64,000 nucleotides of DNA from Cyclobacteriaceae bacterium (GCA_016787605.1 JAEUUE010000124.1:1-64000); one strand, 5' to 3'; numbered from the stretch's first letter, positions 7,932-17,584 are shown. The notes: a model not told the origin generated them from the letters alone. A program made the numbers and translations.

Positions 7932-9113
7932 GTGCGAGAAAAAAGCATAAATAACATCACCGAGGTTGATATTCAAAATCTCATCCTCAATAAGGTAATT
8001 GAGAACAAAGTTCTTGAATACAAACGCGACCTGAATATCTCTAAAGATTCAGACAAAAAGGAATTCCTAGCGGACGTAACGTCCTTTGCTAATGCTGGAG
8101 GTGGGGATATCCTCATTGGAGTAAGTTCTGATAATACAACTGGTGAGCCCCAAAAACTAGTAGGAATAGCAACAACGAACATCGACTATGAGCTGCAAAA
8201 GATTGACCAAGTGATTCTGAGTGGTATTAGGCCAAAGATTTCGGGATTGCAAATCTGGCCAATCAAGCTTGCGGAGGCATCTTATGTTATCCTGGTGAGA
8301 ATTCCCAATAGCTGGAATTCACCTCACATGGTCACACTGCAATCAACCAATAAATTCTATACCCGCAGCTCGAATGGCAAGCACTTGATGGATGTTGACG
8401 AACTTCGTATGTCATTTACTCTTTCAGAGAGAATATCCGAAAAGATAAACGCTTTTCGATTGGACCGAATTGGTAAGATTTTCGCAAACGAATCCTACCT
8501 ACCTCTACCAGCGCTAACTGGAAGAGTTGTCCTCCACATTATTCCATTTTCTGCATTCTCAAACGCAAGTAGATTTGACTTTTCAAAGGTCCAAAATTAC
8601 CAGACTCAACTACGGCCTATGCGGGCGGGTGGTTGGGACCATCAGTTCAATTTAGATGGATTTATTGGTTTCTCTAATGATGGTTCCTATGTTCAATTAT
8701 TCAAGAACGGAATAATTGAGGCGGTGGATACTTCGATTCTTAGCGTCTATCAAACAACGGCCGGGTATAGTATTCCGTCACAGAAATTGGAAAGCACGGT
8801 GCTTGAAGCCTTTTCTAACTACTTGAAGCTGCTGTATGAATTGAAAATTGAATTTCCACTAGTTGTATCATTGTCTCTTGTTGATATCAAGAAATACTCT
8901 TTTGCAACGAGCGGTGGGTATGCAGCGCTAGTACTGAGTAGGAAACTCAAAAGCAACAAAGACGTTATTAATCTACCGGAAAGCCTCTTGCAAGATTACA
9001 GCATGCCACCATCAGTCTTGTTTAAGCCGATATTTGACTGCTTGTGGAATGCCTATGGGTACCAAGGATCGGAGAATTTTGACGCTCTCGGAAACTGGAA
9101 ACCAAGAGACTAG
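7932..9113 (+). CDS. AlbA/Schlafen-type ATP-binding domain protein
   Basis: A 393-aa protein beginning with GTG, since no upstream ATG fits. Residues about 15-160 form an AlbA_2 (Schlafen AlbA_2, COG2865-like) domain: LEYKRDLN, FLADVTSFANAGGGDILIGVSSD (the glycine-rich core near 50-72), a helix with IRPKISG, and FYTRSSNGKHLMDVDELR near 143-160. The remaining 230 residues are of mixed alpha/beta type and are not recognised. AlbA_2 proteins occur as regulators and as components of several defence systems, and related Schlafen proteins are RNases. The next gene starts two bases after the stop, so the two are almost certainly one operon. Confidence 0.75.
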   Translation: MREKSINNITEVDIQNLILNKVIENKVLEYKRDLNISKDSDKKEFLADVTSFANAGGGDILIGVSSDNTTGEPQKLVGIATTNIDYELQKIDQVILSGIRPKISGLQIWPIKLAEASYVILVRIPNSWNSPHMVTLQSTNKFYTRSSNGKHLMDVDELRMSFTLSERISEKINAFRLDRIGKIFANESYLPLPALTGRVVLHIIPFSAFSNASRFDFSKVQNYQTQLRPMRAGGWDHQFNLDGFIGFSNDGSYVQLFKNGIIEAVDTSILSVYQTTAGYSIPSQKLESTVLEAFSNYLKLLYELKIEFPLVVSLSLVDIKKYSFATSGGYAALVLSRKLKSNKDVINLPESLLQDYSMPPSVLFKPIFDCLWNAYGYQGSENFDALGNWKPRD

Positions 9114-9115
9114 GA

Positions 9116-9886
9116 ATGGAAACTGGATTGATTCTGATCCTAATGCAAGGCTCCATTATAATATTCATCGGGGCTTGGATAAGGTACTACTATAAATACT
9201 TCGAACGAAAGGGAGAGAACCTCGCCAAGAGGGAGGATATTGCTGAGTTGACTGCAATTGTCCAAGGAGTTGAACACAGATATACTAAAGACATCGAATC
9301 TTTAAAGGCTAATCTAACGGTACTTACTAATAGAAAGAGTTCTGTATTTGAGGAAGAGAAGAATGCCTTAGTTGATTTTTTTACGAGCATCAACTATTGG
9401 ACATGGAACACTTTGAATATTGAATACCATGAATATTTTCATGGCAACTTTGACGAACTAACTGATCGAATTCTCAAGTTTAGGGAAGCCTATAAACAAA
9501 CAAACGTCAGCTTTAGCAAGGTCCAGCTTCTGGTAAGGAATCCCGATCTGATCCAAGCCGGCCATCTGTACATTACAGAATCGTTGAAGCTACACAGTTT
9601 TGTCGACATGAAAATAAGTGGGTTGAAGAGAATCCTTTTGAGTGAAAAGATTAATGTAGATGCCTCGTTAAGGGACATGAATGCCCGGCCACGCCCTCTT
9701 CTTAAGACCGACCCCATAAATAAATATCTATTTGAAACAGCAATAGAGAACAAAAAGGAGAAAATTGAATTACTTAAGGATTATAACCAGGGATTTCTGG
9801 AACTGCAGAAAGTAGTGTTCGAAAAACGTGAGATTTTTATTGAAAAGGCAAAGCGGTACCTCAATGATTTAGAAGACGTCAGGTAA
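9116..9886 (+). CDS. Membrane-anchored coiled-coil protein (partner of AlbA-type gene)
   Basis: A 256-aa protein. An N-terminal membrane helix spans about residues 4-22 (LILILMQGSIIIFIGAWI). It is followed by a basic/aromatic YYYKYFERKG and a long coiled coil (LAKREDIAELTAIVQGVEH onward to about residue 85). The C-terminal 170 residues are helical and charged. The motif ERKGENLAKREDIAELT is typical of uncharacterised membrane-anchored proteins found in accessory regions. Coupling to the AlbA-type gene suggests a sensor plus membrane effector pair (inference). A short ATCCAA/TTGGAT dyad follows the stop at 9888-9907, but it lacks a T run. Confidence 0.65.
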   Translation: METGLILILMQGSIIIFIGAWIRYYYKYFERKGENLAKREDIAELTAIVQGVEHRYTKDIESLKANLTVLTNRKSSVFEEEKNALVDFFTSINYWTWNTLNIEYHEYFHGNFDELTDRILKFREAYKQTNVSFSKVQLLVRNPDLIQAGHLYITESLKLHSFVDMKISGLKRILLSEKINVDASLRDMNARPRPLLKTDPINKYLFETAIENKKEKIELLKDYNQGFLELQKVVFEKREIFIEKAKRYLNDLEDVR

Positions 9887-9925
9887 TCCAAACGTCATGT
9901 TGGATGTCCATCAAGACCTTCTTCC

Positions 9926-11614
9926 TTACTCTGACAATTCTTTACCAGTTTGCAATGGATCAATCAGGGAATAGTTAGGCTTTCTAAAATATGGGTACTT
10001 TATTGTAATTGCCCTAGTCTGCATCTCATCTTCCACTATCAATGTTAGCTCAGGGTCAGTCAACCGCTTCATGATTGCTTCCGCGAACACGTCAACGGTG
10101 TAGATCCTATAGTCGGAATTAAACATGTAAAATGTAGGTGTGTTAATAATGAACATGCCTCTTACTTCATATCCAACAATATCCGGTTCAGCCGTACCGT
10201 ACTTCTTCTTATTGTGAAGGTTAAGACTTTCAATATTCGCAGTGATAAAATCGACTTTGTTTTTGACTTGCCTATTGTAGCCGGTCGGTTTAGTGAAATT
10301 GTCATAGTCACTCCTCTGTGACATCATGTCGTACCGGCCCTGTAAGTGCTTGCAATCGGTAACATAGATTGTCTTTTCAACATGATTTATGATAAGAAAA
10401 TCAATTTCGCCGACATTTGGTTGGTTTAAGGAAATGTCACCGGTAGGAGAAGTAATGCTCGTAAGGTGTCTGTAGTATCTTAGGCCCTCCTTAGCAATTC
10501 TTCTTTCAACCTCATCGTCTAGCCATTGGTCATGAGCATCCTCTTTTGAGTGCACATACTCCTTAAAGCATGCATTCTTCAGCCATTCCAGCGGGGCTTT
10601 TCCCCAAGGAATACAATTCGTTGTTAGCTGAATCACGCATTCAGTAAGGGCATTCTTGCCAATTACTGCATAGTCTTTCCCGTCAATGTTCCATATTGTA
10701 ATTGGTCTGTACATATAACGAAACATTGTTTGAGGTCGGCAGGCGGCATCGTGTAATCGGAGTTTGTTTTCGCTGGAGAGAGTCAGCCCATTGAAGAGTA
10801 TTCTAGCCTGATCAGGGTCTTGTCCAAACATCGACTTAACACTCATTGGAAGACTTTCAAATTCGAAACCAACATACTGCCCACCTTTCGAAGAGTTATG
10901 CTCGTGAATGGCGTAAATTACGCTTACCAAATGTTCATATTTGATGCCAAAGCATTTCTCCATAGCAGTCTTTAGGTCATCCACCGGGTCTTTGTCAACT
11001 ACATGCTTAACAGACAACCCGCCGTAACTTGCCTGGATCTTTTCGATTACATGATCGTAGTGATGCTTATGTTTCATTAGGTACAGACCTTTTGCGTCAA
11101 ACAGCACTTCGCAAACATCCTCAATCATGTCTTGTTCTGCATACAAATTTGCGCATGTCAAAATCATTTCTCCGAGAAAGACCAATTCATTCAAGACTGC
11201 CTTAGCTCTAGCAAGAAAGGTATGATCAGTGCGTTCATTATTAGTCAACTTTACATCGCATCCCTGCTCAAGAATCCATTTCAGGATTCTCCGATACTGA
11301 GCGACATACTCTTTTGTCAAGCCCTCCGGGTATTTGCCTGGTGCCAAAAACAGAGCTATTGGGATCGTTTGTTCATGCTGCGATAGGACAAGTTGGTAGA
11401 ATCGGATAGAAGTTTCCGAGTGGCAAACTCCAAGGAACTTGTCACAATAGTAATTGTAGGAAAAGGTAACGGCTTCTCTTACTTTATCATGATCCTGATA
11501 CGGTCCGTCACCAAACGTTTGTTTCAACAATACTGAGAGCTCAGGACGATACTTATTCTCTGGAGTCGTGTCCGATTTATAAATAGTGTGACCATTTACT
11601 TCAATTTCTTCCAC
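9926..11614 (-). CDS. Protein with C-terminal PD-(D/E)XK-like nuclease site
   Basis: A 562-aa protein of unknown family. The first 380 residues are mainly helical. From about residue 385 a nuclease-like core appears: NVGEIDFLIIN with Asp405, 14 residues, then IYVTDCKHL with Asp420 and Lys422. This D-x14-(D/E)-x-K arrangement on two beta strands is the active-site signature of PD-(D/E)XK restriction-like nucleases. The last 100 residues include YEVRGMFIINTPTF, which fits the rest of such a fold. It lies 104 bp downstream of hsdS on the same strand and may share its transcript. Whether it is a separate defence nuclease or an accessory of the type I system cannot be told from sequence alone. Confidence 0.65.
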   Translation of the reverse strand: MEEIEVNGHTIYKSDTTPENKYRPELSVLLKQTFGDGPYQDHDKVREAVTFSYNYYCDKFLGVCHSETSIRFYQLVLSQHEQTIPIALFLAPGKYPEGLTKEYVAQYRRILKWILEQGCDVKLTNNERTDHTFLARAKAVLNELVFLGEMILTCANLYAEQDMIEDVCEVLFDAKGLYLMKHKHHYDHVIEKIQASYGGLSVKHVVDKDPVDDLKTAMEKCFGIKYEHLVSVIYAIHEHNSSKGGQYVGFEFESLPMSVKSMFGQDPDQARILFNGLTLSSENKLRLHDAACRPQTMFRYMYRPITIWNIDGKDYAVIGKNALTECVIQLTTNCIPWGKAPLEWLKNACFKEYVHSKEDAHDQWLDDEVERRIAKEGLRYYRHLTSITSPTGDISLNQPNVGEIDFLIINHVEKTIYVTDCKHLQGRYDMMSQRSDYDNFTKPTGYNRQVKNKVDFITANIESLNLHNKKKYGTAEPDIVGYEVRGMFIINTPTFYMFNSDYRIYTVDVFAEAIMKRLTDPELTLIVEDEMQTRAITIKYPYFRKPNYSLIDPLQTGKELSE

Positions 11615-11718
11615 CTAGATTTATTGATTAAGGGTTTCACATAATACTCACTGATTCCAACTAGCCAGCGTAGGAAGTTGGGGTTAGTGTTTAGGTTGTA
11701 TCCGGGCTATTCTCAACC

Positions 11719-12957
11719 CTATGCCTCATTGCCGACATTTGTTTTGCCGATCATCAACTCCCCCCTAAACGCTCTCTGACTCAACGCCCCATACAAATTC
11801 TCCAATTCTTGAAGACTGGTCTGGTAGTTGGCTTTTATTGCTTGTGTTTTTTCAACGATTTGGGAGAATTCGATTTGGAGTGAAATCTCCGGCACGTTCA
11901 CTTTTACAGAGTATATGTCGCTACTACTTAGGTTGGCCTGTCTCACACCTCTATTGTTCTTGACCAATTTACGCTTGAAGTCAGGGTACTTAAACAGGAA
12001 GTCAAGATAGGATTTCAGAAGGGTACGTTCGTCTGGAATCAACTTAGCCACTCGTTGATTCAGCAAGTAAAAGTTAAACACATTGGGAACAAAACAGGTA
12101 TTTGCGTAGTCATCCTTGCCGACTGTGCCCGTTAGGGAAATTAATAGTTCGCCCGGTTTAATTGCATAGCTATCGTATCCAGTCCCAAAATGGTTGTTTA
12201 AAAATGACAACGACTTGATGTCGAAATATCCCTTATTAATTGTCCCAATTTTGATCACCGGAATTCCCGAATCAACAAAATCACCTGACTTGAATGCGTA
12301 CCCATGCTGCAATCTTAGATATTCACCAAGTGGTCTAATATTATCACCAACAAATGGGTCCCCAAACATCTCCAAAAACGTACTCTTCAACAGCTCATCC
12401 AGCAGCCGGATGCTCTCCTTGCGCTGGCTGATCAGCAACTCGGCCTTGCTGAGAATTTCAGCGATACGAAGTTGGTCTTCATAAGCTGGAACATTGAATT
12501 CAATCTTTCTGAAAGCTGTCTTGTTGAACTTTTTTAGAGTAGTGGCAGAAGATATTTTTTCAATTTCTGCTTGCCCTACCGGAGACTTTATGAAATGGAA
12601 GATGTAGTTAGTGTGAATTGCAGCTTTGTCCAAAGGTCTGACCAATATCGAATTGGGCCCAAGAGTCATTGGAGTTCCAAGATTTGGAACAATAAATGCT
12701 TTCCCAGTATCACCAACATTGTTGATAATGAGATCACCTGGGAAAACCGTGCTTTTCTTTAGGAACCGATATGATTTCTCGGATACATAAACATAATTTC
12801 CATTCCAGCCATTTGAATGGTCAGTTAGCCTTACCAGAACTGCATAGTCGGGGCTACTTAGGTACCTTACATTTGCCTTTAAGGAAGCAAAACTACCATT
12901 TGCAACATAGTCTGTCACAAGAAATAGATCGCCAATCGCACGCCTTGTACTGATCAC
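11719..12957 (-). CDS. hsdS: Type I restriction-modification specificity subunit
   Basis: A 412-aa protein with the two-fold HsdS layout. Target-recognition domain 1 spans about residues 1-165, followed by a helical spacer (IAEILSKAELLISQRKESI, about 167-200). Domain 2 spans about 205-365 (PLGEYLRLQHGYAFKSGDF is a typical TRD start), with a last conserved helix (FSQIVEKTQAIKANYQTSLQ). It sets the bipartite DNA target of the HsdRMS complex. The start is GTG at 12957, overlapping the hsdM stop as GTGA, which indicates translational coupling. The DNA specificity cannot be read from sequence. Confidence 0.92.
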   Translation of the reverse strand: MISTRRAIGDLFLVTDYVANGSFASLKANVRYLSSPDYAVLVRLTDHSNGWNGNYVYVSEKSYRFLKKSTVFPGDLIINNVGDTGKAFIVPNLGTPMTLGPNSILVRPLDKAAIHTNYIFHFIKSPVGQAEIEKISSATTLKKFNKTAFRKIEFNVPAYEDQLRIAEILSKAELLISQRKESIRLLDELLKSTFLEMFGDPFVGDNIRPLGEYLRLQHGYAFKSGDFVDSGIPVIKIGTINKGYFDIKSLSFLNNHFGTGYDSYAIKPGELLISLTGTVGKDDYANTCFVPNVFNFYLLNQRVAKLIPDERTLLKSYLDFLFKYPDFKRKLVKNNRGVRQANLSSSDIYSVKVNVPEISLQIEFSQIVEKTQAIKANYQTSLQELENLYGALSQRAFRGELMIGKTNVGNEA

Positions 12958-14525
12958 TTGTAGTTATGTTCAATTGCACTCAAGCCATTAAGAATAACAT
13001 CTTCAATTTTACGAAGTTCAGCGATAATTTGACTTGGCTCCCTATAAGTAACCTCTTCATGGATTTCCGTCTTATACTTACCCAGGCTCAAATCAAAGTT
13101 ATTCGCAACAATCTCCTGCTTCGGCACAAAGAACCACTTCTGCGTCCTGTCTTTATCCTTCTTCACGTCCCGCTTCTTGTACCGCTCCACCACATCCTGC
13201 AAGTCACCGTAACCCTCCAGCTTGTTGCGCTTGTCGTCCAAGCTGTACCCATCGCTTTGCAGGTCATAAAACCAGGTGTGTTTGGTTTCTCCGCCTTTTG
13301 TGAAAATGAGGATCGAAGTGCTAACTCCGGCATACGGCTTGAACACGCCGCTTGGTAACGTGATCACGGCTTTCAGTTCAGCCTCTTCCACAATCTTCTT
13401 CCTCGCCTGAACAAAGGCTTTGCCGCTGCCAAACAATACTCCTTGAGGAACAATGACAGCAGCCGTGCCACCCATCTTGAGCATATTGAAAATACGTTCG
13501 GTAAACAGCAGCTCGGTTTTGGTCGTAGGCAGTTTCAGCCCTTCGTTGATGTCGCCCTTGTCGATGTTTCCGGTGAACGGCGGGTTGGCCATGATCACAT
13601 CGTAATGGCCGTCTTCGTTGAAACTCTTGCTGAGGGTGTCCTTGTAGTCAATGTGCGGGTTGTCTATGCCGTGCATCATCAGGTTCATCAGGCCGAGGCG
13701 AACCATCGTGGTGTCCACGTCATAGCCGTAAAGGCTGTCATCGAGAATCTTCTTCACCTTCTCGGTCAGCACAGCACTCATGGTGCCACGCTCAAACCCA
13801 TCCTCATCTTTGATGAGCTTCTTCGGGCTCTTCTTCCTTACTAAATCAGTCAGAATATATTGGTATGCGCCTAATAGAAAGCCACCAGTCCCGCAGGCCG
13901 GGTCGGCAATCCGCTGGCCAAGCTGAGGAGCCACCAGCTCTGCCATGAGCTTGATAATGTGGCGAGGGGTTCTGAACTGTCCGTTCTTTCCCGCGCTGGC
14001 GATTTCACTCAGGAGCATCTCGTACACGTCGCCCTGAATATCCTGGAACGCCTGTCCGCATTCGGTGGCATCCTTTTCAATCTCCGCAAAGATTTGCTCA
14101 ATGATATTGATAGCCTCCACCAGCAGCGAGGGCTTCGGCATGATGAAGACCGCGTTGGCCATGGACTTGGTGAAAGGAGAAACACCCCCATTCAACTCCT
14201 TGAGGAAAGGAAATACCTTGGTCTGAACGTGCAGCAGCATCTGGTCGGCTGGCATCCGCCGGAATTGGCTCCATCTCAGTTTCTCCTTCGGCACAGTCTC
14301 GGTGCTGCCGGGAACCTTGAACTTTCCGCTAAACCTTGACGAGTATTTTTCCCCAGTAAACTCCGCATCCCGCTCCCGCTTAGCCTCCAGGTCGTCCAAC
14401 CGCTTCATGAAGATGAGGTAAGTGATCTGTTCGATGGCGGTGAGAGGATTGGAGATACCCCCGCTCCAGAAGTTGTTCCAGAGTTTGTCGATTAGTGATT
14501 TAAGAACTGGATTGGATTGTAGCAT
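12954..14525 (-). CDS. hsdM: Type I restriction-modification DNA methyltransferase
   Basis: A 523-aa N6-adenine methyltransferase. The N-terminal helical domain (HsdM_N) includes TAIEQITYLIFMKRLDDLE. The SAM-binding motif DPACGTGG lies at 208-215 and the catalytic NPPF at 314-317. I place the start at the ATG at 14525, one base after the hsdR stop (TGATATG); a longer reading from 14552 would overlap hsdR by 26 bp and adds a sequence (PNGSSPPD) unlike HsdM. It methylates the host's own sites and, with HsdS and HsdR, forms the restriction complex. Confidence 0.93.
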   Translation of the reverse strand: MLQSNPVLKSLIDKLWNNFWSGGISNPLTAIEQITYLIFMKRLDDLEAKRERDAEFTGEKYSSRFSGKFKVPGSTETVPKEKLRWSQFRRMPADQMLLHVQTKVFPFLKELNGGVSPFTKSMANAVFIMPKPSLLVEAINIIEQIFAEIEKDATECGQAFQDIQGDVYEMLLSEIASAGKNGQFRTPRHIIKLMAELVAPQLGQRIADPACGTGGFLLGAYQYILTDLVRKKSPKKLIKDEDGFERGTMSAVLTEKVKKILDDSLYGYDVDTTMVRLGLMNLMMHGIDNPHIDYKDTLSKSFNEDGHYDVIMANPPFTGNIDKGDINEGLKLPTTKTELLFTERIFNMLKMGGTAAVIVPQGVLFGSGKAFVQARKKIVEEAELKAVITLPSGVFKPYAGVSTSILIFTKGGETKHTWFYDLQSDGYSLDDKRNKLEGYGDLQDVVERYKKRDVKKDKDRTQKWFFVPKQEIVANNFDLSLGKYKTEIHEEVTYREPSQIIAELRKIEDVILNGLSAIEHNYK

Positions 14526-14526
14526 A

Positions 14527-17325
14527 TCAGGCGGCGATGAGCCGTTGGGCAAAACCTACTATTTCTTCAATTTGTTTGGGTGAAAATACTCCCCGGATTC
14601 CCTCCGGGTGCAACATGGTGAACGGCGACTGGATAAGGTCCTTCTTGGTGAGGTCGCCCTTTTCAAGGATGAAGCCCTTCAACAGTTCCAGGAATTGCAG
14701 CTGACGGCTATTAAGATTGGTGTGGCTTGCAATGAATTCGTCAAATGCCTTTGACACCGCATCGGGGAAACTCTCAAGCACCTCAAGTCCGAGGATGTGC
14801 CGGATGAATTGGAGCAACTCAGCTTTCTTGTGGTTATACACCCGGCGAAGTAGGTCCACGGTGATGTGTGGGTGCTCGTCATGAAGCTGGTCGGCCAGAC
14901 GCTCCGCCTCATCTTCGGTAACCGTCCTTCCTGCCTTGATCTTTTGGAGTATGGGATTACCCGCCACCAAGTCGTTTACCCGCTTCTCTACCAGCTCCCG
15001 GTACTTGGCCACACTCAATGCTTCATGCTGGGGGCCAAACTCTACATACTCCCGTGCATAGAGAGCATCCTTTAAATCGAAGGCAGCAGGACCCAGTGGC
15101 ACAACAAAGGATTCAATCAGCTTCATCATGGGGCTTAGTTTGTCGATGAGCTGGTCAAAGCCTTCATCGGTGACTGTCGCCCAAAAGTGGTTGGTCTGGC
15201 TCTTACGGATCAGCTCTTCCTCGGCGGCCACGGTGTTGATAGACAGCGGCAGCTTGGCGATCTCCTCCACGATACTGTCTTTCAGCGCCTCAAACTTCTC
15301 CTGCTCTCCGTTCATGTGGGCCAGGGAAACCTCGACAATGTCCTTTTCAAACCGCATGGCCTTGAAATCCACATTGGAAACGGTACGGAGCAGCGGTTTC
15401 ACGGTCGCTCGCAGAAACTCAATCTTTCGATCATCCAGCTTCGCCCAGAAATTAGGATCATCCAATCGTTGCAAGGAGGACTTTGCATCCATGATCGTGA
15501 CGGAGTTTTGCGGGAGGTCAGTGACCTGTTTTCGCAGCTTCGCGGTTTCTTTTGCCACAACTTCTGGTTTGCCGAGCTCCAGTGCCTTCTCAATCTTGTC
15601 GAGCCTGAACCCAAACAACCGCACCGGCAAGGGCACCTGTGACTTGAGCTCCTTACCCTTCGGATGAAGTTTGAAGTACTCAAAGTTATCCCAGCAGTCC
15701 AGCACAAGAAACACATCCTTTTCCGTGCACCAGGGCTTCATGGCAGTTGGCTCCAATAGCCGCGTACCTCGCCCAATCATCTGCCAGAACTTCGTATAGG
15801 AATAGACAGGTTTAGCAAAGACGAGATTCACCAGCTCCCGTACATCAATGCCGGTGTCAAGCATATCCACGCTGATGGCGATCCGGGGCATATCCCTGGT
15901 CTTGAACTGGTCGAGCAGTCCACCGGGACCATAGGCTCTGGAGTCTTCCGACACAAGCACCTTGGCAAGCTCTCCTTTGTATTCCGGGTAAAGGGCATCA
16001 AAAATCTGTTCGATTCGACGGGCATGACCCACCGTCATGCAAAAGAAGATTGTCTTTCCGGGCAGCACCCCGTTGGAATCCTTGATGCACTCTTCCATGA
16101 ACTGCCGAACAATGAGGGCATTGGTGCCTTTGTTGACCACGGATTTTTCTATGTCCGTCCCTTCGTAGTTGATCTCCTCCACTTCCTTGCCTTCTTGGAT
16201 CAAACTCATCTGATCATCCAGACTGATCGTGCGCTTGTTGATCCCTTCTTCCTGGAACTTCGTCTTGATTTTCATCACCTGGAAGTTGCATAGGTAGGGA
16301 GGAACATTGTTTACCGCCTGGTCATAGCTATACGCGAAGGTGGGCAAGCCGTCTTCGCACTCAAAGAGTTTGAATGTATTATGGTCTATGGCATCCGTTG
16401 GCGTAGCCGTCAGGCCGAGAGTAAGTGTGTTGAAGTATTCGAGAATTTCCTGGTAGGTGTTGTAAATGCTCCGGTGGCTTTCATCAACCACAATGAGATC
16501 GAAGAAATGCGATGACAGCCTGTTCTGCTCATCACGAATCACATTGAGCATGGTTGGGTAAGTGCTCACGTAGATTCGGCGATCCTTTGAGATCGAGGTT
16601 TCACCTTCCTTCGGCCAGCGAGGCTCGTTGGGAAGGTGCGCCTTAAATTCAGCAAGGGTCTGGTCTCGAAGGGCAATGCGGTCAACCAGGAATAGCACGC
16701 GCTCTGCCCATCCGCCTTTCATCAGCGCGTCAACCAGGGCAATGCAGGTGCGGGTCTTTCCGGTACCCGTAGCCATGACCAGGAGGAACTTCCTGCGGCG
16801 CTTTTCAACACCTTCCAGAACTGACCGGATGGCCTGTATCTGGTAATCCCTTCCCACGATGGAGGTGTTGATCAGCTCATCAGCCAGCGACTTCCGGGTC
16901 TTCTGGATGTAACGGAATCGCTCCAAGTCGTCGCGGGTAGGGAAGCCATAGACCTTTCGGGGCGGGTAATTTTCTATGTCCCAGAAGAAGATGTCATGGC
17001 CATTCGTATAGAAGCAGAAGGGTAGCTCATAGCCCTGTTTATCCCGGATATTTGTGCAGTATTGCTTGGCCTGTTCCCGACCAATAGCAGCGTCTTTGGC
17101 CGTCTTTTTGGCCTCTACCACCGCCAAAGGCTTACCGTCCTTGCCCATGAGGACGTAGTCGCAGAATTGATGCCCGGAATAGGCCGACTTGGGCTCTGTG
17201 ACCCCTTCCGGTAGCCCTAACTCAATGTCATACTCCTCCACCACCTGCGACCGGTCGGACAGGTTCCACCCGGCTTCCCTGAGGCGGTTGTCAATAATTA
17301 GCTTTCGGGTTTCGTTCTCGCGCAT
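14527..17325 (-). CDS. hsdR: Type I restriction endonuclease, EcoEI-like HsdR
   Basis: A 932-aa translocating restriction subunit. The N-terminal nuclease site is Asp56...Glu71-Ala-Lys73 (CDYVLM, VVEAKK). The helicase motor has Walker A MATGTGKT (184-191), a DEAD-box variant DESH (281-284), LTATPTD, and IGRGTRLLEP of motif VI. The C-terminal 250 residues resemble the EcoEI_R_C region that contacts HsdM/HsdS. I chose ATG 17325 (MRENETRKLI) since the 51 residues gained from an upstream ATG at 17478 are low-complexity and not conserved-looking. Order hsdR-hsdM-hsdS with one-base or overlapping junctions shows an operon. Confidence 0.93.
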   Translation of the reverse strand: MRENETRKLIIDNRLREAGWNLSDRSQVVEEYDIELGLPEGVTEPKSAYSGHQFCDYVLMGKDGKPLAVVEAKKTAKDAAIGREQAKQYCTNIRDKQGYELPFCFYTNGHDIFFWDIENYPPRKVYGFPTRDDLERFRYIQKTRKSLADELINTSIVGRDYQIQAIRSVLEGVEKRRRKFLLVMATGTGKTRTCIALVDALMKGGWAERVLFLVDRIALRDQTLAEFKAHLPNEPRWPKEGETSISKDRRIYVSTYPTMLNVIRDEQNRLSSHFFDLIVVDESHRSIYNTYQEILEYFNTLTLGLTATPTDAIDHNTFKLFECEDGLPTFAYSYDQAVNNVPPYLCNFQVMKIKTKFQEEGINKRTISLDDQMSLIQEGKEVEEINYEGTDIEKSVVNKGTNALIVRQFMEECIKDSNGVLPGKTIFFCMTVGHARRIEQIFDALYPEYKGELAKVLVSEDSRAYGPGGLLDQFKTRDMPRIAISVDMLDTGIDVRELVNLVFAKPVYSYTKFWQMIGRGTRLLEPTAMKPWCTEKDVFLVLDCWDNFEYFKLHPKGKELKSQVPLPVRLFGFRLDKIEKALELGKPEVVAKETAKLRKQVTDLPQNSVTIMDAKSSLQRLDDPNFWAKLDDRKIEFLRATVKPLLRTVSNVDFKAMRFEKDIVEVSLAHMNGEQEKFEALKDSIVEEIAKLPLSINTVAAEEELIRKSQTNHFWATVTDEGFDQLIDKLSPMMKLIESFVVPLGPAAFDLKDALYAREYVEFGPQHEALSVAKYRELVEKRVNDLVAGNPILQKIKAGRTVTEDEAERLADQLHDEHPHITVDLLRRVYNHKKAELLQFIRHILGLEVLESFPDAVSKAFDEFIASHTNLNSRQLQFLELLKGFILEKGDLTKKDLIQSPFTMLHPEGIRGVFSPKQIEEIVGFAQRLIAA

Positions 17326-17413
17326 AAACAAAAAAGCCACTACGTACGTGGGACCGGCTGTACATAATGACGTGGATAAATATATCGAATTTGCTCGATT
17401 CTTCGAGCTGGAA

Positions 17414-17584
17414 CTATTGCTCGCTATTTGGTTTGGATGGAGATTGAAGGGCTTCCAGAGCTTCAATTCTAGCCTCAAGAATGGATTTCACCTCATACAA
17501 CCTTTTGAGCTTATACCACTCACGGCTCTTAGCGACCAGGGTTTGTAGTGTCCTAAATCCTTCGACTTGCTTTTTGGTTGCCAT
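17414..17584 (-). CDS. Small 56-aa coiled-coil ORF upstream of hsdR
   Basis: An ATG at 17584 opens a 56-residue frame ending TAG at 17414: MATKKQVEGF, then a charged amphipathic helix (REWYKLKRLYEVKSILEARI) and a short SPSKPNSEQ tail. It is on the hsdR strand and ends 88 bp before the hsdR start, so it would be the first gene of the restriction operon. The regular heptad-like pattern and clean start argue for a real gene. No family is recognised; a small regulator of the R-M operon or an assembly factor is possible, but nothing in the sequence shows DNA binding. Confidence 0.5.
   Translation of the reverse strand: MATKKQVEGFRTLQTLVAKSREWYKLKRLYEVKSILEARIEALEALQSPSKPNSEQ

Noticed and set aside
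14526..14552. A longer hsdM start at 14552
   Set aside because: It would overlap hsdR by 26 bp and add non-conserved residues; the ATG at 14525 follows the hsdR stop directly.
17326..17478. A longer hsdR start at 17478
   Set aside because: The added 51 residues are low-complexity and overlap the end of the 56-aa ORF; MRENETRKLI at 17325 fits the family start.
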